DNA from: Oceanobacillus sp. CFH 90083
Lineage (GTDB): Bacteria > Bacillota > Bacilli > Bacillales > Amphibacillaceae
Direction: 5' to 3'
Assembly: GCF_009389585.1 (NCBI RefSeq)
Contig: NZ_VIYG01000008.1
Location: 1 to 64,000 of the forward strand
DNA: 64,000 bases
Below are positions 43,254 to 53,228 of the stretch, piece after piece. The position numbers were made by a program, and so were the translations under genes. Numbering within the stretch: the first letter of the stretch is position 1; the number at the start of each line of letters is the position of its first letter. Below the pieces are notes generated by a model. It was not told where the DNA came from and made no database searches. It worked only from the letters and a program-made list of their open reading frames with translations.

Positions 43254-43545
43254 AAGATTGCTGCCGGCTGGAGGTATTTAAGTGAATGGTATTTCGGTGG
43301 TTTGGATATGAAAATGATAGCGTTTCCTTAGGCGCATAAAACAAATTCAAGGTGTCTGGTCATGGAAGACATATTTGATATGAAAAATACAGACCTGATT
43401 AAGGCCTCTATGATCGTGCTTTAGGAATGATGTGTTTATAGGCAATCTGAGATACATTAAAACAAACAACCTTGGGTGAAAAGATAATAGAATAATAGTT
43501 TTTATGATAAATTATTTAGACCAAACAAAGAAAGGGTAGATAGAG

Positions 43546-44700
43546 ATGATTAACGTTGCAATTATAGGTACGGGAGCAATATGTCCATCCCATATCGAAG
43601 GGTATTTAGAATTTCAAGACAGGTGTAAAATTACTGCTTTATGCGATATTTATCCGGAAAAAGCAGAGATGCAAGCAAAAGAATTTGATTTAGACGCAGC
43701 TATTTATAGTGATTATAAAGAATTGCTTCAACAGGAGAACGTTGACCTTGTATCTGTTTGCACACCGCCTTATACGCATGCAGATATTACAATTGAAGCT
43801 TTAAACCAAGGAAAGCATGTCATTGTAGAAAAACCAATGGCTTCATCTTTAAAAGAATGTGACGCTATGAATGAGGCTGCTGAAAGGTCTGGAAAAATCT
43901 TGTCAGTTGTTGCACAAAACCGATTTACTTCACCAATGATGAAATTAAAACATGTATTAGATACGAAATTAATGGGACCCATTGTACATACGCAAGTAGA
44001 CTCCTTTTGGTGGAGAGGTCACAGTTATTACGATTTATGGTGGAGAGGAACCTGGGAAAAAGAAGGCGGAGGCTGTACATTAAATCATGCAGTTCACCAT
44101 ATCGATATTTTCCGCTGGATGAACGGGATGCCTTCAGAAATAACAGCGGTAATGAGTAATGTTGCCCATGATAATGCCGAGGTAGAAGATGTATCTATTG
44201 CGATTGGACGCTATGAAAATGGAAGTCTGGCACAGATTACAAGCTCCGTTGTCCACCATGGAGAGGAACAACAGCTTATTTTTCAAGGGAAAAACGCGCG
44301 TGTTTCCGTGCCGTGGAAGCTGAAAGCATCTAAATCACTCGGTAATGGATTTCCTGAAGAGGATGAAGAGCTGGAGAACAAGCTGCAGAAAGCGTATGAT
44401 TCTCAAGAAAATTTACAGTATGAAGGTCATGCCGGACAAATAGAAGATGTATTGCAAGCAATTGAAGGGAAAAAGGATGTATTAGTAGATGGAAATGATG
44501 GAAGGGAAACGCTCGAATTGATTACTGCCATTTTCGAATCGGCAAGTCTGGGGAAAACAGTAAAACTTCCTTTGGACGAAACAAGTCCATTTTATTCAAG
44601 AGAAGGAGTTATTGAGAACGCGACCCATTTTTATGAGAAAAAAGCCAGTATCGAGAATTTCCAGGTGAACGATATTACAACGGGCGGGAAATACGAGTAG
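43546..44700 (+). CDS. Gfo/Idh/MocA-family oxidoreductase (uronate locus, first)
   Basis: 384 residues. The N-terminal Rossmann fold starts VAIIGTGAICPSHIEGYL; EKPMA near 103 is the family lysine motif; WWRGTWEKEGGGCTLNHAVH with HHIDIF holds the catalytic His region. The enzyme oxidises or reduces a sugar-type substrate with NAD(P). GAAAGGG precedes the ATG. Being in a uronate locus, it probably acts on a uronic acid or lactone. Confidence 0.85.
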   Translation: MINVAIIGTGAICPSHIEGYLEFQDRCKITALCDIYPEKAEMQAKEFDLDAAIYSDYKELLQQENVDLVSVCTPPYTHADITIEALNQGKHVIVEKPMASSLKECDAMNEAAERSGKILSVVAQNRFTSPMMKLKHVLDTKLMGPIVHTQVDSFWWRGHSYYDLWWRGTWEKEGGGCTLNHAVHHIDIFRWMNGMPSEITAVMSNVAHDNAEVEDVSIAIGRYENGSLAQITSSVVHHGEEQQLIFQGKNARVSVPWKLKASKSLGNGFPEEDEELENKLQKAYDSQENLQYEGHAGQIEDVLQAIEGKKDVLVDGNDGRETLELITAIFESASLGKTVKLPLDETSPFYSREGVIENATHFYEKKASIENFQVNDITTGGKYE

Positions 44701-44770
44701 CTTTAGACAATTTGAATGTAAAACAGTTGTATTTGCAGAAATAATTTAATGTTAAATGGAGGAGTTAGAA

Positions 44771-45868
44771 ATGAATAAAAATGATGGAATGAATTATGCT
44801 CCAAAGGGGAAGCCCAACCGTGTAGTAGAAGAGGGAGAATTTTCCTTTGCAGCAATTGGTTTAGATCATGGACATATTTATGCAATGTGTAATGGATTAT
44901 TAGAAGCGGGTGGAGAGTTAGCAGCTGTTTATGATTCTGACCCGGAAAAGGTAAAAGCATTTGTTGAGAAATTTCCTGATACCAAAATAGCTGATTCAGA
45001 AGAAGAAATATTATCGGATCCTTCTATAAAACTTGTTGCGGGTGCAAGTATTCCATCTATGCGCTGCGATTTAGGATTAAGAGTTTTAGATCATGGAAAG
45101 CACTATTTTGTAGATAAACCTGCATTTACAACAAAAGAACAGCTGGAAAAGGCTAAAAAGAAGACGGAAGAGACTGGTTTGCGATGGGGAATTTATTACA
45201 GTGAACGCCTTCATGTAGAAGGTGCTGTCTTTGCGGGGCAGTTAATAGAAGAAGGAGCTATTGGCAGGGTAGTACAGGTGATTGGAACAGGTCCACACCG
45301 TGCAAGTCCATCAGCCAGACCTGACTGGTTTTTTGACCGGGATTATGTTGGAGGAATTTTATGTGATATTGGCAGTCATCAAATTGAACAGTTTCTCCAT
45401 TATACCGGAGCAAAAGATGCAAAAGTGCTTCATAGTAAAGTAGCAAATTATAATTTTAAAGATCATCCTAAATTTGAAGATTTTGGTGATGCCACGCTTG
45501 TTGCTGATAACGGTGCCACCTTTTACTTTCGGGTAGACTGGCTGACTCCTGGTGGGCTGGGAACCTGGGGAGATGGACGTGTCACTATTTTGGGAACAGA
45601 TGGTTATATTGAAGTACGTAAATATATTGATATTGCCCAAAGTGGTAGTGGAGATCATGTCTATTTAGTAAATCATGAAGGTGAAAAGCATTACGAGTGT
45701 CAGGGAGAAATTGGATACCCATTTTTTGGGGAATTTATTCTGGACTGTTTAAACGGAACAGAAAATGCTATGACACAGGAGCATGCTTTTAAAGCTGCTG
45801 AATTATGTATTGATGCACAGAATATGGCAATACAAGTGGAGACCGCAGATAGCGTTACTTCGAAATAA
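44771..45868 (+). CDS. Gfo/Idh/MocA-family oxidoreductase (uronate locus, second)
   Basis: 365 residues. AAIGLDHGHIYAM stands at the Rossmann start, VDKPAF at the lysine motif and GGILCDIGSHQIEQFLHYTG at the catalytic-histidine region. It differs clearly from its upstream neighbour, so the pair probably catalyses two steps. The ATG at 44771 is 6 bases after GGAGGAG; the ATG at 44756 lies before that site. The substrate is unknown. Confidence 0.85.
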   Translation: MNKNDGMNYAPKGKPNRVVEEGEFSFAAIGLDHGHIYAMCNGLLEAGGELAAVYDSDPEKVKAFVEKFPDTKIADSEEEILSDPSIKLVAGASIPSMRCDLGLRVLDHGKHYFVDKPAFTTKEQLEKAKKKTEETGLRWGIYYSERLHVEGAVFAGQLIEEGAIGRVVQVIGTGPHRASPSARPDWFFDRDYVGGILCDIGSHQIEQFLHYTGAKDAKVLHSKVANYNFKDHPKFEDFGDATLVADNGATFYFRVDWLTPGGLGTWGDGRVTILGTDGYIEVRKYIDIAQSGSGDHVYLVNHEGEKHYECQGEIGYPFFGEFILDCLNGTENAMTQEHAFKAAELCIDAQNMAIQVETADSVTSK

Positions 45869-45900
45869 GTACAAATATTTCAATAGCGGTGGTGAGAAGA

Positions 45901-46104
45901 GTTGTTATCAATAAATGAAAATCTAAACGGAAAAGTTGCCGTAATTACAGGCGGAAGCGGTGCGATGGCGAGAGAACTTGACAGAGCGATCTGAAAAGAT
46001 TTATTAGGAACATTAACCTGATTAATCGATAACAGTATGTCTGGCTCTGTAACGGGTATTATTGTTCCGGTAGAGTAGGATTTTTTGCTTATTCTGGAGT
46101 TTAA
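45901..46104 (+). pseudogene. SDR-family dehydrogenase, internally deleted
   Basis: The 5' end (TTG 45901) encodes NGKVAVITGGSGAMARELDR, the Rossmann start of a short-chain dehydrogenase, then a stop. After it come LLGTLT, LIDNSMSGSVTGIIVPV and GFFAYSGV, the typical C-terminus, with stops and a frameshift. About 200 central residues, including the catalytic Tyr-x-x-x-Lys, are gone. Its position suggests it was a fructuronate-reductase-like enzyme of this operon. Confidence 0.75.
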
Positions 46105-46129
46105 TAGTGTTGATTAATTATAAATAAAA

Positions 46130-46143
46130 TGTAAGGGTTTACG
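46130..46143 (+). promoter_or_regulatory. Candidate cre-like palindrome before the TRAP genes
   Basis: TGTAAGGGTTTACG is a near-palindrome resembling the CcpA consensus with mismatches at the centre and last base. It lies 50 bases before the TRAP operon, after the broken SDR gene. Confidence 0.3.
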
Positions 46144-46193
46144 ATATTGGGGCTACATAATACTCCAATAATGACAGCTAAGGAGGAACGTCA

Positions 46194-47204
46194 TTGAGAA
46201 AAATTATCTTTAGTATAATGATTGGTAGTCTACTAGTATTATTAGCTGCATGTGGGGAAACGGAGGTATCTTCAGGAGCAACGAATACAAAAGGTGACAG
46301 CGAGATACTAAAATTAGCTCACGATTTAGGTGAAGATCATCCGGTTCATTTGGCGTTAATAAAATTTGCTGAAACAGTTGAAGAAAGCTCAGAAGGCCAA
46401 ATTAAGATTGAAATTTTTTCTAACGGAGTACTGGGAAATGAACGTGAAATGCTGGAGCAAATACAAGGCGGGGGAATAGATATTACAAAAGTAAGTGCAG
46501 CTTCACTTGAAAGTTTTGCTTCACAATATTCCGTGTTCAGCTTGCCGTATGTGTTTGATGATGAAGAACACTTCTTTCAATCAATGGAATCGGAAGCAGT
46601 AGGTGATTTATTTGCCTCAACGGAAGATCAGGGATTTTTAGGATTAACCTGGTATGATTCAGGTTCACGTAACTTTTACACAGAAGATAAACCTATTATG
46701 CATCCAGATGATTTGGACGGACTAAAGATTCGGGTAATGGATAGTCGAACACAAATTGAAATGATGAAAGCATTAGGCGGTACACCTACACCGATGCCGT
46801 ACGGAGATATTTATACTGCCATACAATCGGGAGTGATAGATGGGGCTGAAAGTAATCCTACTGCACTAACAACTGGAAAGCACGGTGAGGTAGCAAAAGC
46901 ATTCTCTGTTGATGAACATACTCGTATTCCAGATGTTGTGGTTATTAGCAGCAGCGTGTGGAACAATTTGACGGAAGAACAGCAGCAAATATTAACAGAT
47001 GCTGCTGAGGAATCGACGGAATACCAAAAAGAGATCTGGGCTGAAGCTATAGACGTGGCGAAGGAGGAAGCTGAAAACATGGGGGTTGAATTTTACTACC
47101 CAGAAACAGAACCTTTCCGCGAAGCTGCAAGTCCATTATACGAGGAATATCGTAAAGACGAAAGAATTGCGGAACTGCTGGACGCTTTTAATGAAATACG
47201 CTAA
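46194..47204 (+). CDS. dctP: TRAP transporter substrate-binding lipoprotein (DctP)
   Basis: 336 residues. The lipoprotein signal ends LLAACGE. The mature part is a DctP-type binding protein: LAHDLGEDHPVHLALIKFAE at the start, VLGNEREMLEQIQGG, GLKIRVMDSRTQIEMMKALG with the conserved Arg that binds the ligand carboxylate, and YTAIQSGVIDGAES. It delivers an organic acid, probably a uronate given UxaC downstream. The TTG start is supported by AAGGAGG 7 bases upstream. Confidence 0.92.
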   Translation: MRKIIFSIMIGSLLVLLAACGETEVSSGATNTKGDSEILKLAHDLGEDHPVHLALIKFAETVEESSEGQIKIEIFSNGVLGNEREMLEQIQGGGIDITKVSAASLESFASQYSVFSLPYVFDDEEHFFQSMESEAVGDLFASTEDQGFLGLTWYDSGSRNFYTEDKPIMHPDDLDGLKIRVMDSRTQIEMMKALGGTPTPMPYGDIYTAIQSGVIDGAESNPTALTTGKHGEVAKAFSVDEHTRIPDVVVISSSVWNNLTEEQQQILTDAAEESTEYQKEIWAEAIDVAKEEAENMGVEFYYPETEPFREAASPLYEEYRKDERIAELLDAFNEIR

Positions 47205-47229
47205 AAATTTATAAGAAGTGGGGATTCAA

Positions 47230-47763
47230 ATGCTTTCAACAGTCAAAAGTATAAAGACTTTATTAAATCGTTTGATTATGACCATTGCCTCTATCCTAAC
47301 CGTTATCTTAGTTTGTTGTGCATTATGGCAGGTATTTAGCAGGTATGTGTTAGGTTCTCCCAGCATTATTACAGAAGAGGCATCACGTTTTCTTCTAATA
47401 TGGGCAGCAATGCTGGGAGCCGCCTATGCATTCGGTTCAAAAGAACAATTAGCAATTGTTTTTTTGAAATCTAAATTAAGTGGTTTAAAGAAAAAATCAG
47501 TTGAGATTTTTATTGACGTTATTATTATCATTTTTGCAGGATCCGTTTTGATTAAGGGAGGCATCCATCTTGCCTCTAATACAATAAGTCAAACGTCCCC
47601 TATTCTCGGTATTCCAATGGGCTATGTTTATGCGATTCTTCCTATAACAGGAGTGTTAATAATAATCTATCAATTAATAAACATATTGGAAAAGCGGGGA
47701 CAGGATAAATTTTCTGAACAGCAGATAGATACTTCTGTCCCTCCACAAACCGGGAAAGATTAG
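47230..47763 (+). CDS. dctQ: TRAP transporter small permease (DctQ)
   Basis: 177 residues with four transmembrane segments and the family pattern WQVFSRYVLGSPSIITEEAS followed by RFLLIWAAMLGAAYAF. It couples the binding protein to the large permease. The ATG at 47230 is 6 bases after AAGTGGGG; the GTG at 47218 overlaps that site. It lies between dctP and dctM in one operon. Confidence 0.9.
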   Translation: MLSTVKSIKTLLNRLIMTIASILTVILVCCALWQVFSRYVLGSPSIITEEASRFLLIWAAMLGAAYAFGSKEQLAIVFLKSKLSGLKKKSVEIFIDVIIIIFAGSVLIKGGIHLASNTISQTSPILGIPMGYVYAILPITGVLIIIYQLINILEKRGQDKFSEQQIDTSVPPQTGKD

Positions 47764-47776
47764 GGGGTATATGTAA

Positions 47777-49081
47777 ATGGATATAGCAGTATTATCAGTT
47801 TTATTACTATTTGGAACATTTTTTCTGCTTCTTATATTAGGTGTTCCGATATCAGTAAGTATCGGTCTGTCATCTATTGTGTCTGTTATAGTAGCTATGC
47901 CGTTAGACGTTGTACTCTATACTGGCGCGCAACGTTTATTCTCTGGCATGAACAGTTTTGCGCTATTAGCTGTTGTCTTTTTTATTATGTCAGGCAGCAT
48001 TATGAATAATGGAGGGATAGCATTACGGTTAATTAACTTAGCTAAGTTAATTGCAGGAAGATTACCTGGCTCTTTGGCACATACAAACGTAGTTGGAAAT
48101 ATGCTTTTCGGGTCTATATCCGGATCTGCAGTAGCTTCAGCTGCGGCAATAGGGAGTGTTATGTCTCCCTTGCAGGAGAAAGAAGGTTACAATAAAGCGT
48201 TTTCCGCAGCTGTAAATATTGCTTCTTCACCGGTAGGAATCCTCATCCCTCCCAGTGGAGTCTTAATTCTATATTCATTAGTCAGCGGAGGGACGTCGGT
48301 TTCCGCATTATTTATGGCCGGGTACTTGCCAGGTATTTTAATGGGTTTATCTGTAATGCTGGTTGCCTTCATTATTGCTAAAAGGAATAATTATACTATT
48401 TCTGAAAAAGTAAGCTTGAAAGAGGCAAGCAAAGTTGTTTTGCAAGCAATTCCCAGTTTACTATTAATTGTTATTGTTATTGGAGGGATTGTAGCTGGAG
48501 TATTCACTGCAACAGAAGGCGCCGCAATTGCAATTCTATATTCATTAGTTCTTTCATTGATCTACCGTTCTTTAACCTGGGCTCACATACCCAAAATATT
48601 TAAGGAAACTATTGTAATGACTGGAATTGTTTTGTTTTTAGTTGCTACATCTTCTATCATGTCTTGGGCAATGGCGGTAACAGGTATGCCGGCAGCTATT
48701 AGTAACGGTCTGTTAAGTATTTCAGAAAATCCTAATATTATGCTGTTAATTATGATGTTGATTCTATTGGTAGTTGGCACCTTTATGGATCTCACACCTG
48801 CAGTACTTATTTTTACACCAATTTTCCTGCCGATTGCTGTAGAAATGGGGATTGATCCTGTCCATTTCGGAATTATGCTTGTGTTTAACCTGGCAATAGG
48901 ATCTATGACCCCGCCGGTAGGCAGTGTTTTATTTGTGGGTTGTAGTGTAGGTAAGGTTTCTATTGAAGAGGTTATAAAACCGCTGAGCTTTTTCTTTGTG
49001 GCACTCATTGCTGCATTATTTTTAGTTGTTTATATTCCTTCAATTAGTCTGGTTATACCTAAATTTTTGAACCTGTTATAG
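47777..49081 (+). CDS. dctM: TRAP transporter large permease (DctM)
   Basis: 434 residues, about 12 transmembrane segments. DctM landmarks are the NVVGNMLFGSISGSAVASAA segment, IPPSGVLILYSLVSGGTSV and a late TPPVGSVLFVGCSVGKVSIE. It carries the substrate across the membrane using a sodium gradient. GGGGG precedes the ATG by 9 bases, and the gene starts 13 bases after dctQ. Confidence 0.93.
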   Translation: MDIAVLSVLLLFGTFFLLLILGVPISVSIGLSSIVSVIVAMPLDVVLYTGAQRLFSGMNSFALLAVVFFIMSGSIMNNGGIALRLINLAKLIAGRLPGSLAHTNVVGNMLFGSISGSAVASAAAIGSVMSPLQEKEGYNKAFSAAVNIASSPVGILIPPSGVLILYSLVSGGTSVSALFMAGYLPGILMGLSVMLVAFIIAKRNNYTISEKVSLKEASKVVLQAIPSLLLIVIVIGGIVAGVFTATEGAAIAILYSLVLSLIYRSLTWAHIPKIFKETIVMTGIVLFLVATSSIMSWAMAVTGMPAAISNGLLSISENPNIMLLIMMLILLVVGTFMDLTPAVLIFTPIFLPIAVEMGIDPVHFGIMLVFNLAIGSMTPPVGSVLFVGCSVGKVSIEEVIKPLSFFFVALIAALFLVVYIPSISLVIPKFLNLL

Positions 49082-49213
49082 AAAATAAAATGATAAATAT
49101 TGGAATATAAGTGTGGTTAAGGTATTGAAGTTAATTAATGGGGAAATTTAGCAGGTTTCTTTTCTAAAAATCTTAATATGAAGACATTTTAATTATATAG
49201 AGAGGAAGATATA

Positions 49214-50623
49214 ATGAGCTTTCTTACAGAGAGTTTTCTTTTAAGTAATAAGCATGCTCAAGAATTATATTTTAATTATGCAAAAGAGATGCCGATTTTC
49301 GATTATCATTGTCATCTGAGCCCAAAGGAGATATGGGAAAATAAAACTTTTGCGAATATTACTCAAGCATGGCTTGGAGGTGATCATTATAAATGGAGAG
49401 CAATGAGATTAAACGGGGTGAAGGAAGATTATATTACAGGAAATGCACCAGATGAAGAAAAATTCCTTGCCTGGGCTGAGACAGTCCCCCAAACAATCGG
49501 AAATCCTTTGTATCATTGGACACATATGGAGTTAAAGAATTATTTTAACATCCATGATCATCTAAACGAGACAAATGGAAAACAAATCTGGGAAGAGTGT
49601 AATCAGCAATTGCGACAGGAAGATTTTACGCCAAGAGCGCTTATTGAACGTTCCAATGTTAAAGCGGTTGGTACTACCGACGATCCGACAGATAGTTTAA
49701 TCTATCATAAAAAGTTAAAGGAAGATGAATCATTCCAGATAAAAGTGATTCCGACTTTCCGGCCTGATGGAGCCATAAAAATTGAAGATAATTCGTTTGC
49801 TGATTGGGTAGGTAACCTAGCAGCTGTAACAAACGGAACGATTTCTACGTTTGAAGCTTTTCTGGAATCTTTAAAGGAAAGAGTACAATATTTTCATGAT
49901 CATGGTTGTCGTGCTTCTGACCATGATATGACAGAAGTGCCTTATGAGGAAGCGGATAGTGCTGAGGTCGAAAATATCTTTCACAAAGGTTTAAATAATA
50001 TGGAACTGTCAAAGCTGGAAATATTGAAATATAAAACATATTTGATGACATGGTTAGGGAAAGAATATGCTAGATTAGGATGGGTTATGCAACTGCATAT
50101 TGGTGTTATGAGAAATAATAATAGCCGAATGCTTCAAAAAATTGGTCCTAATACAGGGTTTGACTCCATAGGGGATCAGAAAATGGCTTATGCGACATCT
50201 AAATTATTGGATGCGTTGGATAAAAAAGAATCTCTGCCTAAGACCATTTTGTATAGTGTAAATCCAAATGATAATTATATTTTAGCTTCCATGATCGGTA
50301 ATTTTACAGAGAGCGGTGTTAAAGGAAAGATTCAATTTGGTTCAGCATGGTGGTTTAACGATCATATTGACGGTATGAAAAAACAACTTACAGATTTGGC
50401 GAGTGTAGGTCTGTTAAGTAATTTTATCGGCATGTTGACCGACTCCAGGAGCTTTCTATCTTACCCCAGACATGATTATTTCAGAAGGATTTTGTGTAAT
50501 ATTATCGGAACATGGATAAATGAGGGACAGCTTCCTGATGACATGGATCGGTGGGGGCAAATCGTGCAGGATATTTGTTACAATAATGTAGTTGAGTATT
50601 TTGGACTTAAGGACACTGTTTGA
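49214..50623 (+). CDS. uxaC: Glucuronate isomerase
   Basis: 469 residues, the usual length. Family features are FDYHCHLSPKEIWENKTF near 28 with metal-binding His residues, WLGGDHYKWRAMRLNGV, VGTTDDPTDSL, WVMQLHIGVMRNNN and a late GMLTDSRSFLSYPRHDYFRR. It converts glucuronate to fructuronate, or galacturonate to tagaturonate, in the cytoplasm. AGAGGAAG precedes the ATG. It ends the locus; no intact reductase (UxuB/UxaB), dehydratase or KDG kinase follows here. Confidence 0.95.
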   Translation: MSFLTESFLLSNKHAQELYFNYAKEMPIFDYHCHLSPKEIWENKTFANITQAWLGGDHYKWRAMRLNGVKEDYITGNAPDEEKFLAWAETVPQTIGNPLYHWTHMELKNYFNIHDHLNETNGKQIWEECNQQLRQEDFTPRALIERSNVKAVGTTDDPTDSLIYHKKLKEDESFQIKVIPTFRPDGAIKIEDNSFADWVGNLAAVTNGTISTFEAFLESLKERVQYFHDHGCRASDHDMTEVPYEEADSAEVENIFHKGLNNMELSKLEILKYKTYLMTWLGKEYARLGWVMQLHIGVMRNNNSRMLQKIGPNTGFDSIGDQKMAYATSKLLDALDKKESLPKTILYSVNPNDNYILASMIGNFTESGVKGKIQFGSAWWFNDHIDGMKKQLTDLASVGLLSNFIGMLTDSRSFLSYPRHDYFRRILCNIIGTWINEGQLPDDMDRWGQIVQDICYNNVVEYFGLKDTV

Positions 50624-50688
50624 TTTTGGAAAGTACGTTTTGAAAAGATTTCTAACAGTACTTAATAAACCCATAAGTACGATTTTAT

Positions 50689-50735
50689 AAAGGAATTACA
50701 GGGAAGGCAATAGAGGCTCCCTGTAATTCCTTTTT
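50689..50735 (+). terminator. Terminator, repeated element copy 2
   Basis: AAAGGAATTACAGGGA pairs with TCCCTGTAATTCCTTT, followed by TTTTT. Its left arm and loop repeat those of 42345-42391. The remaining gap to 51122 holds no gene, only the candidate cre site at 51056. Confidence 0.9.
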
Positions 50736-51055
50736 ATATAGCCATTACATTAATCCTGTTATGCCGTCTTCCTAATCCCAAGTCGAAAAAAAGAGATCTG
50801 TGCGCAACAAAAGGACAAGGAAAAAATTTCTATTGAAAAAAGAGATGAAATTTGATGTGATAGTTATTACCTTTATATAGTCAACCTCGTCATTTGCTTC
50901 CTGATGAAAGATTACAGTGCATCCCTCTTTCCTGACTTGAATCCCTTTCCCATTTGATTATATAAATAACTCGTAGAAAGGCAGTAAATGATATAGATGC
51001 TTCTATGAATCATCTTAAGCACAGTTTTTTTCATATTCGTTCAAAAAAGCTGGGA

Positions 51056-51069
51056 TGAAAGCGCATTCT
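51056..51069 (+). promoter_or_regulatory. Candidate cre site before the PTS-locus regulator
   Basis: TGAAAGCGCATTCT matches the CcpA consensus at 13 of 14 positions and lies 67 bases before the regulator gene, consistent with catabolite repression of the locus. Confidence 0.45.
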
Positions 51070-51122
51070 TTTGTGCTTATCTTCGTGATAGGATAGAAAC
51101 ATAGAAAGGAGTGAAAGAACAT

Positions 51123-53195
51123 ATGCACCTAGACGATCGCAGTAAGGCGTTAATTCAAGAAGTATTTGTTAACTCTGGCCTGAAAGTCCAGGATCTATCT
51201 AGGAAATATGGGTTAAGCCGGGGACAAATCGATTATAGCTTTAAAAAAATAAACGATTGGCTGAAGGACAATGGATTTCCTTTGATTAAAAAGGATTCCA
51301 GAGGAATTTTTGTGGGAGATGCAAAGCATCAAGTGTTGTTTATGGAGAAGGGAAATACGTTAAATTCAGATTATATTTTCTCTTCTGAAGAACGGGCACT
51401 TCTCATTTGTTTTATGCTACTGACAAAAACAGAGGAATTTTCACTTATCCATCTGACATCAGAGCTGAAGGTGAGCAAGAATACAGTGCTTGCAGATTTA
51501 AAGAAGGCGCAGGAATTAGTAAGCAGTCATTCCCTTCATATCAATTACTCCAGAATGGAAGGATACGATATCAAAGGGGAAGAGTGGAATATACGCCGCC
51601 TATTACTGGAAGTCATTGACAGAATTCAACGAATATTTAATGGATCCCAGTGGTTAGAGTTATACGGTCATTTCACAAAAGAAGAAATGAATCGCATGAA
51701 AGATATGATTGAATGCTGTGAGGATGAAATGAATATTCGATTTACGGATGAAAAGCATCAAGTGCTCCCTTATGTATTTGCTGGTGTTGTGAGAAGAATT
51801 CAGCAGGGGAGGACGCTGCTTGAAGGCGACATCGATTTCTCTGGAGAGCATGTTTATCACATCATAGCCGACTTGCCTGGAATGGAAAAACAGATCTCAA
51901 AAGCAGACTTGTCCTTTTTAGCATTGCAAATCCTTACAGCAAATCTTACGTTTTCCACGGAACCAGATCTATCCACAGATACTGCAATGCGGAGAGGCTT
52001 ACAGCAGATGGTTCAGAAATTTGAACAAATATCGTGTACGGTTCTGCTGGATAAAGAGGAGCTGTTAAAGAAATTATGGCTGCATTTAAAGCCTGCATAT
52101 TACAGAATTAAGTTTGGATTAACACAAAATAATCATATGGATGAGCAATCCTTTGATCAAATATTTCAGGAAGAATATAAAGAATTGCATTATTTAGTAA
52201 AAAAATCGATTCCGGTATTAGAGAAGGTAATTGGCTGTTCGATACCGGAGTCGGAAAGCATGTATTTCACTATTTTAATAGGAGGCTGGATGGAACGCCA
52301 AGGAGATTCTCTCCGCCATCGTATCAAAGCTATCGTCGTCTGTCCGAATGGTGTATCAGTCTCTAAATTAATGAAAAGTACGTTAAATCATTTATTTCCA
52401 GAGTTTGTATTTATGGAAGCGCTGTCGATAAGGGAATTTCATGAATTTGATATAGATTATGATATTGTATTTTCCCCAACGTATCTTCATACAGATAAAA
52501 AGCTATTTATTGTGCAGCCGTTTATACCGAATGAAATGAAGAAACAGCTGCGAAATCAGGTTATGCAAATGGTCTATGGCTTTACCCCGAAAATCATAGA
52601 TATCGAAGAAGTCATTCATATTGTTGAAAGCTATACGAGTATTCAAAATGGACCTAAGTTAAAGCAAGCGTTAAATACGTATTTAAGAGGAGGGCAATTA
52701 AAGGAAGCAGCGATATACGAAGAGGAACAGCCTAAACTCATTGATTTACTGACTCCGGATCATATCGTTATGCAGTCAGAAGTGAATTCTTGGAGAGAAG
52801 CGATGGAAGCTGCTGCAGCGCCATTACTAGCCAAAGGGATCATTGAACAGCGGTACGTTGATAAAATGATTTTGCTGCATGATGTGGAGCGGCCTTACAT
52901 CGTTTATGGAACAGACATTGCTATACCGCATGCAATGCCTGAAGATGGTGTAAATGAACTGGGAATAAGTATGCTGAAGCTGAATCACGGTGTGCAGGTA
53001 TCATCGAATCAATCTATCAGACTGGTAATTATCATTGCGCCTGTCGATAAAAAGAAGCATTTACGCGCCTTATTAGAAATCTCAAAGCTTTCAGAGCTGA
53101 AGGAAGAAATTGAAGAAATGCTGAAAGCAACAAGTGTTGAGGATATTTACAGCTGTCTGGAGGGCTACTCCTATCAAGAAAAACTGCAACTATAA
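51123..53195 (+). CDS. MtlR-like PRD/PTS-domain transcriptional activator
   Basis: About 690 residues: N-terminal helix-turn-helix domains (about 10-130; LKVSKNTVLADLKKAQ), two PTS-regulation domains with conserved His (about 165-400), an EIIB-like domain (VVCPNGVSVSKLM near 410) and a C-terminal EIIA-like domain with IPHAMPE (His near 603). Such proteins activate a PTS operon when its components are dephosphorylated by transport. AAGGAG is 11 bases before ATG 51123; the GTG at 51111 overlaps it. It starts the PTS locus and should control it. Confidence 0.9.
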   Translation: MHLDDRSKALIQEVFVNSGLKVQDLSRKYGLSRGQIDYSFKKINDWLKDNGFPLIKKDSRGIFVGDAKHQVLFMEKGNTLNSDYIFSSEERALLICFMLLTKTEEFSLIHLTSELKVSKNTVLADLKKAQELVSSHSLHINYSRMEGYDIKGEEWNIRRLLLEVIDRIQRIFNGSQWLELYGHFTKEEMNRMKDMIECCEDEMNIRFTDEKHQVLPYVFAGVVRRIQQGRTLLEGDIDFSGEHVYHIIADLPGMEKQISKADLSFLALQILTANLTFSTEPDLSTDTAMRRGLQQMVQKFEQISCTVLLDKEELLKKLWLHLKPAYYRIKFGLTQNNHMDEQSFDQIFQEEYKELHYLVKKSIPVLEKVIGCSIPESESMYFTILIGGWMERQGDSLRHRIKAIVVCPNGVSVSKLMKSTLNHLFPEFVFMEALSIREFHEFDIDYDIVFSPTYLHTDKKLFIVQPFIPNEMKKQLRNQVMQMVYGFTPKIIDIEEVIHIVESYTSIQNGPKLKQALNTYLRGGQLKEAAIYEEEQPKLIDLLTPDHIVMQSEVNSWREAMEAAAAPLLAKGIIEQRYVDKMILLHDVERPYIVYGTDIAIPHAMPEDGVNELGISMLKLNHGVQVSSNQSIRLVIIIAPVDKKKHLRALLEISKLSELKEEIEEMLKATSVEDIYSCLEGYSYQEKLQL

Positions 53196-53228
53196 TGATT
53201 GCCTTTCCATTACAAGGAGGACGAGAAA

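Noticed and set aside
49845-50051. Small ORFs antisense to uxaC and other catabolic genes
   Set aside because: They lie fully within strong coding genes on the other strand with no supporting signals.
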